64,000 bases of DNA, from positions 33,330,162-33,394,161 of the forward strand of contig OU612067.1 in assembly GCA_914767715.1 (NCBI GenBank), in the 5' to 3' direction. This document shows, piece after piece, positions 60,580-64,000 of this stretch (position 1 is the stretch's first letter; every line of letters starts with the position of its first letter). The position numbers and the translations under genes are program-made. The stretch comes from Membranipora membranacea (taxonomy: Eukaryota; Bryozoa; Gymnolaemata; Cheilostomatida; Membraniporidae). The notes beneath the pieces were generated by a model that saw nothing but the letters and a program-made list of their open reading frames with translations, was not told the DNA's origin and ran no database searches.

Positions 60580-62264
60580 TAACTTCTTTAGAACAGGGCA
60601 TGCAGAAACTGTGTATGAGCTTACAGCACCTCTTTGTTCCTGAAAATTTCTTTCATAAACACATAATTTGTGGTCCCAAAGTTGTCGGCCAAAAAGAAAG
60701 TAGTGGACAACTCTGCGTTGCAAGGCAAGGAAGTAAAAAATGAATTCAATTGTTCCTTCAACTTCCGATGTGTCTGTGTGATATAATAGTAATGCGTTTG
60801 AATGATTGCTTTATCTAACAAACCCAAACTTAGCTGATGTAATAACTTCTCTTATGTACAAAAAATTATTTGTTCAAGTTCATCTGTTATGAATCAGTTT
60901 TAATCTTGACCAGCTCATGGAAATAAGAAAGCTATTTTCTGCTCTTTACTAAAAATAGATCCCTGATATACTCATGTCTTGGGGACCTTGATTCTCCTTT
61001 GTATCTTTTGTTTTCTTTTTCACAATCACATTTTTTATTGCTACAACTAATTGACACTTCCTTATTACTGTCTGGTGTTGCACTAACATTATCAGATCTA
61101 CAGACTCCGTGTGTGCTGTTTGTTTGTCTGCACGTAATTTTTTATAGAAAAAATGTTTGCGCGGACTTTGTCTTTTGCTGACTATATCGTCTCCCTTGTC
61201 AGGAATGTTCAACTCGTAGAAGTTGAAACAACATAGCTATTCCTGTAAAGTTTTAGATAATCCCATCCACCCACGATATATAGATTTATTTTTAATGACT
61301 CTGCACTAACATATTCTGGTCACTCAGCAGTATTTTTCTATTCAAGTTGAAAGACTATTCGTACCACTTTTACCTGGAGCAACTTGTGATCCATTTCTGT
61401 ATGCGGATGGTAGTATGTCAACAACCACATAATCAATGTTAATGATTCTTGATAATAAAATAATAAAAGCTAAAATAGATCCTCATAGTACCCAAGCCAC
61501 AAGCATATTTCTTAGGCTTGTAGCAAAAGTTTTGTGTAAAAATAATATTGTTTAGAATGGAATGTGAGCCAAGCCAAGTTAGACTTGTTTGACAATCATA
61601 AAGCGAATTAACACTACTGCGCCACAGCTGCAATATGACTTCTTCATTTCTGTTGTTCAGTATTCAAAGTTTTAAAGAAAATGATTATTACCTAATGTAA
61701 TCGATCAATTGAAACCATAATATTAATTATTATCAGCAGCGAAATACTACAATGAAAACTATGCAAAGATGAAGCTGCAATTTTTAGGTCTTTGGGATGA
61801 ATGTTTTTCTCTCCTTGCGATATTTGTGAAAGTCTTTACAATAAGAGAAGGTCAGCCTTTTGATGGGAGCAATTCAATGTTGATGAATAATATTTTCACT
61901 GCACACATTTATTGATGCTCTTATGAATGAAACAAATTATTCAATTATTAAACCTTTCAGGGGTATAATAGTGGTTTTAATCAGGTTTTTTGTATGCTTG
62001 AACTGAAAGAGGAAGTTGGTTTGACATCACCACCTAGTATTATCACATCAGCAAAGCAGGCTTAGTACTGTGATGGACAGAGAGAGAAAGAACATGATGT
62101 GATGCTACGTTTATGCTACTGATACTTTGTGTTCAGGTATGTTGACTCTTGTATTATATTCTGCCAACAATCCTTGAAAAAATATCTTTACTTATGGGTA
62201 CTGCATTCACTTTAATAGCTCACACCCTTCGGAAGCATTTAATTATACATAGCATAACAAGCCT
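60580..62264. other. Stretch without a recognisable gene
   Basis: Probable 3' UTR and flank of the plus-strand exon. No domain or repeat recognised. Confidence 0.45.
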
Positions 62265-62272
62265 GTATTGAG

Positions 62273-63325
62273 TAGTGATGGCAAATTGTCATATTTCGGC
62301 GAGACAGGACGAGACCGAGACAGCAAGAAAATTCGGGATGAGACCGGGACGAGACCGAGACATATAACGATGCCGATAAAACATTCTTCAGATATCACAA
62401 TTTAAAAGAATGGTGGATATTCATTCACTATCACTAGTGCAATCAGCTTATAGTACATTTGATTCAAGTTGTAACTTTTGATCTATAGCAATAAGGACCT
62501 ATGTTGAAACCAAGTTTCATCAAATTCTGTCAAGTATTTATTGAATTATAGAAAGCCACACGCTCGTGCAGATTTCCACTAATTCTTGCGAATTAAATTT
62601 TGTATCAGTATCAGCCTGCCACACATGATTGTCATTGCCCAAATTTATACTCATGATTTATGGGTGTAATCCTACTGTAATCCTCCTCAGCCAATCTAAA
62701 ACATAGGCCTTTCTATAGTGATAACTAAATAAAATAGTTAAACCAAGGAGTAGCTGTTTCTTCTTGTTTATTATACCAACCAGTCCAGTGATTCAGCTTC
62801 TGGATATGCTTAGGCTCAACTATCTCCTCATATTTATACAATTTGATACCCAATTAGTCATTGTATCCCTTCTCCCTCTTGCCCCAGGTCCAAATCAATG
62901 AGACAGCTCCTTATTGATCATCCATTCCATCTTTTTTAACAGAAGTTGTTTACATAGATATGGCCTTGACTTATCAATCAAAACAGACAGCCAATCAATC
63001 AAATCTGACAGCCAATCAGATAACATTTCCGTTAAATATTTGCAGCAAGAGCATGACTAATAACTATCATTCCATTATATCATAGTCAGAATTACTTGTG
63101 ACATCATATAATAACCGTGGTGTAGTGGGTAAGAGCATGGACTGCTGTGCACTAGGTCACTGGTTCGAGTCTGGTTGAAGGCAATGTTTTGACCAGCTAC
63201 TACCATTTACAATGCCAGTGGTCTCGACCTATAGTAAGAGTTGTCTGTCTCGACGAGACGAGATACTGTCCCGAGGAGACAAGTCTCGCGAGACCGGGAA
63301 CTTTCCCGTCTCGTTGCCATCACCA
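62273..63325. mobile_element. hAT-type non-autonomous element, 1.05 kb
   Basis: The ends are TAGTGATGGCAA on the left and TTGCCATCACCA on the right, an inverted pair with one mismatch. The 8-bp GTATTGAG is duplicated exactly outside both ends (62265-62272 and 63326-63333), the hallmark of hAT insertion. Both subterminal regions are rich in GAGAC/GTCTC motifs (62310-62365 and 63245-63312). There is no transposase frame inside, so mobilisation would need a transposase from elsewhere. Confidence 0.9.
63117..63190 (+). repeat. tRNA-derived SINE head inside the hAT element
   Basis: A box GTGGTGTAGTGGGTAAGAGC and B box GGTTCGAGTC are spaced like a tRNA gene, with a TGGTTGAAGG tail. It has diverged too far in the stems to be a functional tRNA. 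Confidence 0.65.
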
Positions 63326-63333
63326 GTATTGAG

Positions 63334-64000
63334 GTACAGAAAGTAGCACCGCTTACCTGCTGTTTGCAATCCCTTACACCTCTGAATGAATAGAGTTACG
63401 CTTTCAAAGTTTTTTTGAAAATACGCCTCGCATACTCGAAGAGGAAAACGCAATCCGTAACACTTGAATTGCAGGTTTTGACTGAATATATTGTATCAGA
63501 GTATACAATGTTCACCCTCCTCTTTTTATCAATTGATAATCAAAGTCTGTGTCAAAGTAGAAGAGGGTTTGATTGTGTAAGCCAAGCATGCAACACATGG
63601 TATCATCAGCAGTTTGAGGCTCCCATGATGAGATTAGATTGAGTCACAATGAGTTTTGTGGCTCCAATAGGAAGATACTTTTATGGCTAATGGTTTGAGG
63701 GTTATCAAAAGGTTTTGTGAAGAAACCAAAGGCGGTGAGCTATCAAAAAGGGATGTGAAGCTTGAAATCCAACTGCTATGAAAATAAGGAAATCTGTATA
63801 ACTTATTCATTTTATATGTATATTTCCTAGCAAATGGTAATATGAAACAACTGGGTGACAGTCTGCATTCAGGTACGATGACACACTATTTTCAGTTGCC
63901 AGTGGGTCTTCAAACCTACGAGAAAAGATCAGATTACTGTGACAGCACTATCTCTTGAATACTTTGATTGGGCAATCAGAACTTTGGCTGCAAAATATTT
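63334..64000. other. Stretch without a recognisable gene
   Basis: ORFs at 63229-63453 (minus) and 63415-63642 (plus) show no recognisable domain. Confidence 0.5.

Noticed and set aside
1-64000. CRISPR array or bacterial operon
   Set aside because: Introns, LINEs, SINEs and a metazoan RPTP show a eukaryotic genome. The tandem arrays found have no spacers of unique sequence between short repeats.

Overview
The window is eukaryotic and almost certainly from an invertebrate metazoan. It is AT-rich, its genes have many short exons with GT-AG introns of a few hundred bases, it carries a two-domain receptor protein tyrosine phosphatase (RPTP), and its transposons are typical of marine invertebrates. 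I cannot name the species. A sponge, a cnidarian or a similar early-branching or marine animal fits, but this rests on overall character, not on a diagnostic gene.

From 0 to 36 kb the sequence is mostly a graveyard of transposons: a broken PIF/Harbinger transposase with introns (0.7-2.2 kb); a 3.1 kb DNA transposon bounded by TTAA and 21-bp inverted repeats, with a broken multi-exon transposase-like gene (4.3-7.4 kb); a decayed gene pairing a Mutator-like transposase domain with a YqaJ-type exonuclease domain (8.5-12.6 kb); a 20-bp minisatellite (13.8-14.3 kb); several non-LTR retrotransposon remnants (14.9-17.1, 18.4-18.8, 20.4-22.2, 26.1-26.4, 29.3-29.5 kb); a three-copy interspersed repeat (27-31 kb); isolated exon-like pieces (C2H2 finger, Tudor-like); and another decayed transposase-like gene (34.4-35.6 kb).

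From 36.24 to 43.14 kb lies the most striking structure: a 6.9 kb fold-back element. Its two inverted arms consist of a unique outer part and a tandem array of about 351-bp units. The left arm has about 4 units and the right arm about 13, including four almost identical 701-bp double units. A P-element-like transposase fragment lies immediately outside its right end (43.5-44.5 kb). The next 7 kb hold no recognisable gene but include a hairpin and a TTAA-flanked 377-bp MITE.

From 51.6 to 58.2 kb, on the minus strand, seventeen exons can be chained into the transmembrane segment, the active D1 domain and the inactive D2 domain of an RPTP. Exon phases join consistently, but D1 carries an apparent 1-base frameshift and an in-frame TAA. 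The extracellular exons are not seen. A LINE fragment lies just upstream of the first exon found. A separate plus-strand exon at 60.2-60.6 kb encodes a transmembrane helix and a tail with tyrosine and PPxY motifs. A hAT-type MITE with a perfect 8-bp target duplication, carrying a tRNA-derived SINE, occupies 62.3-63.3 kb.

Most reading frames in the window are decayed mobile DNA. The RPTP and the transmembrane exon are the only host genes I can support well.
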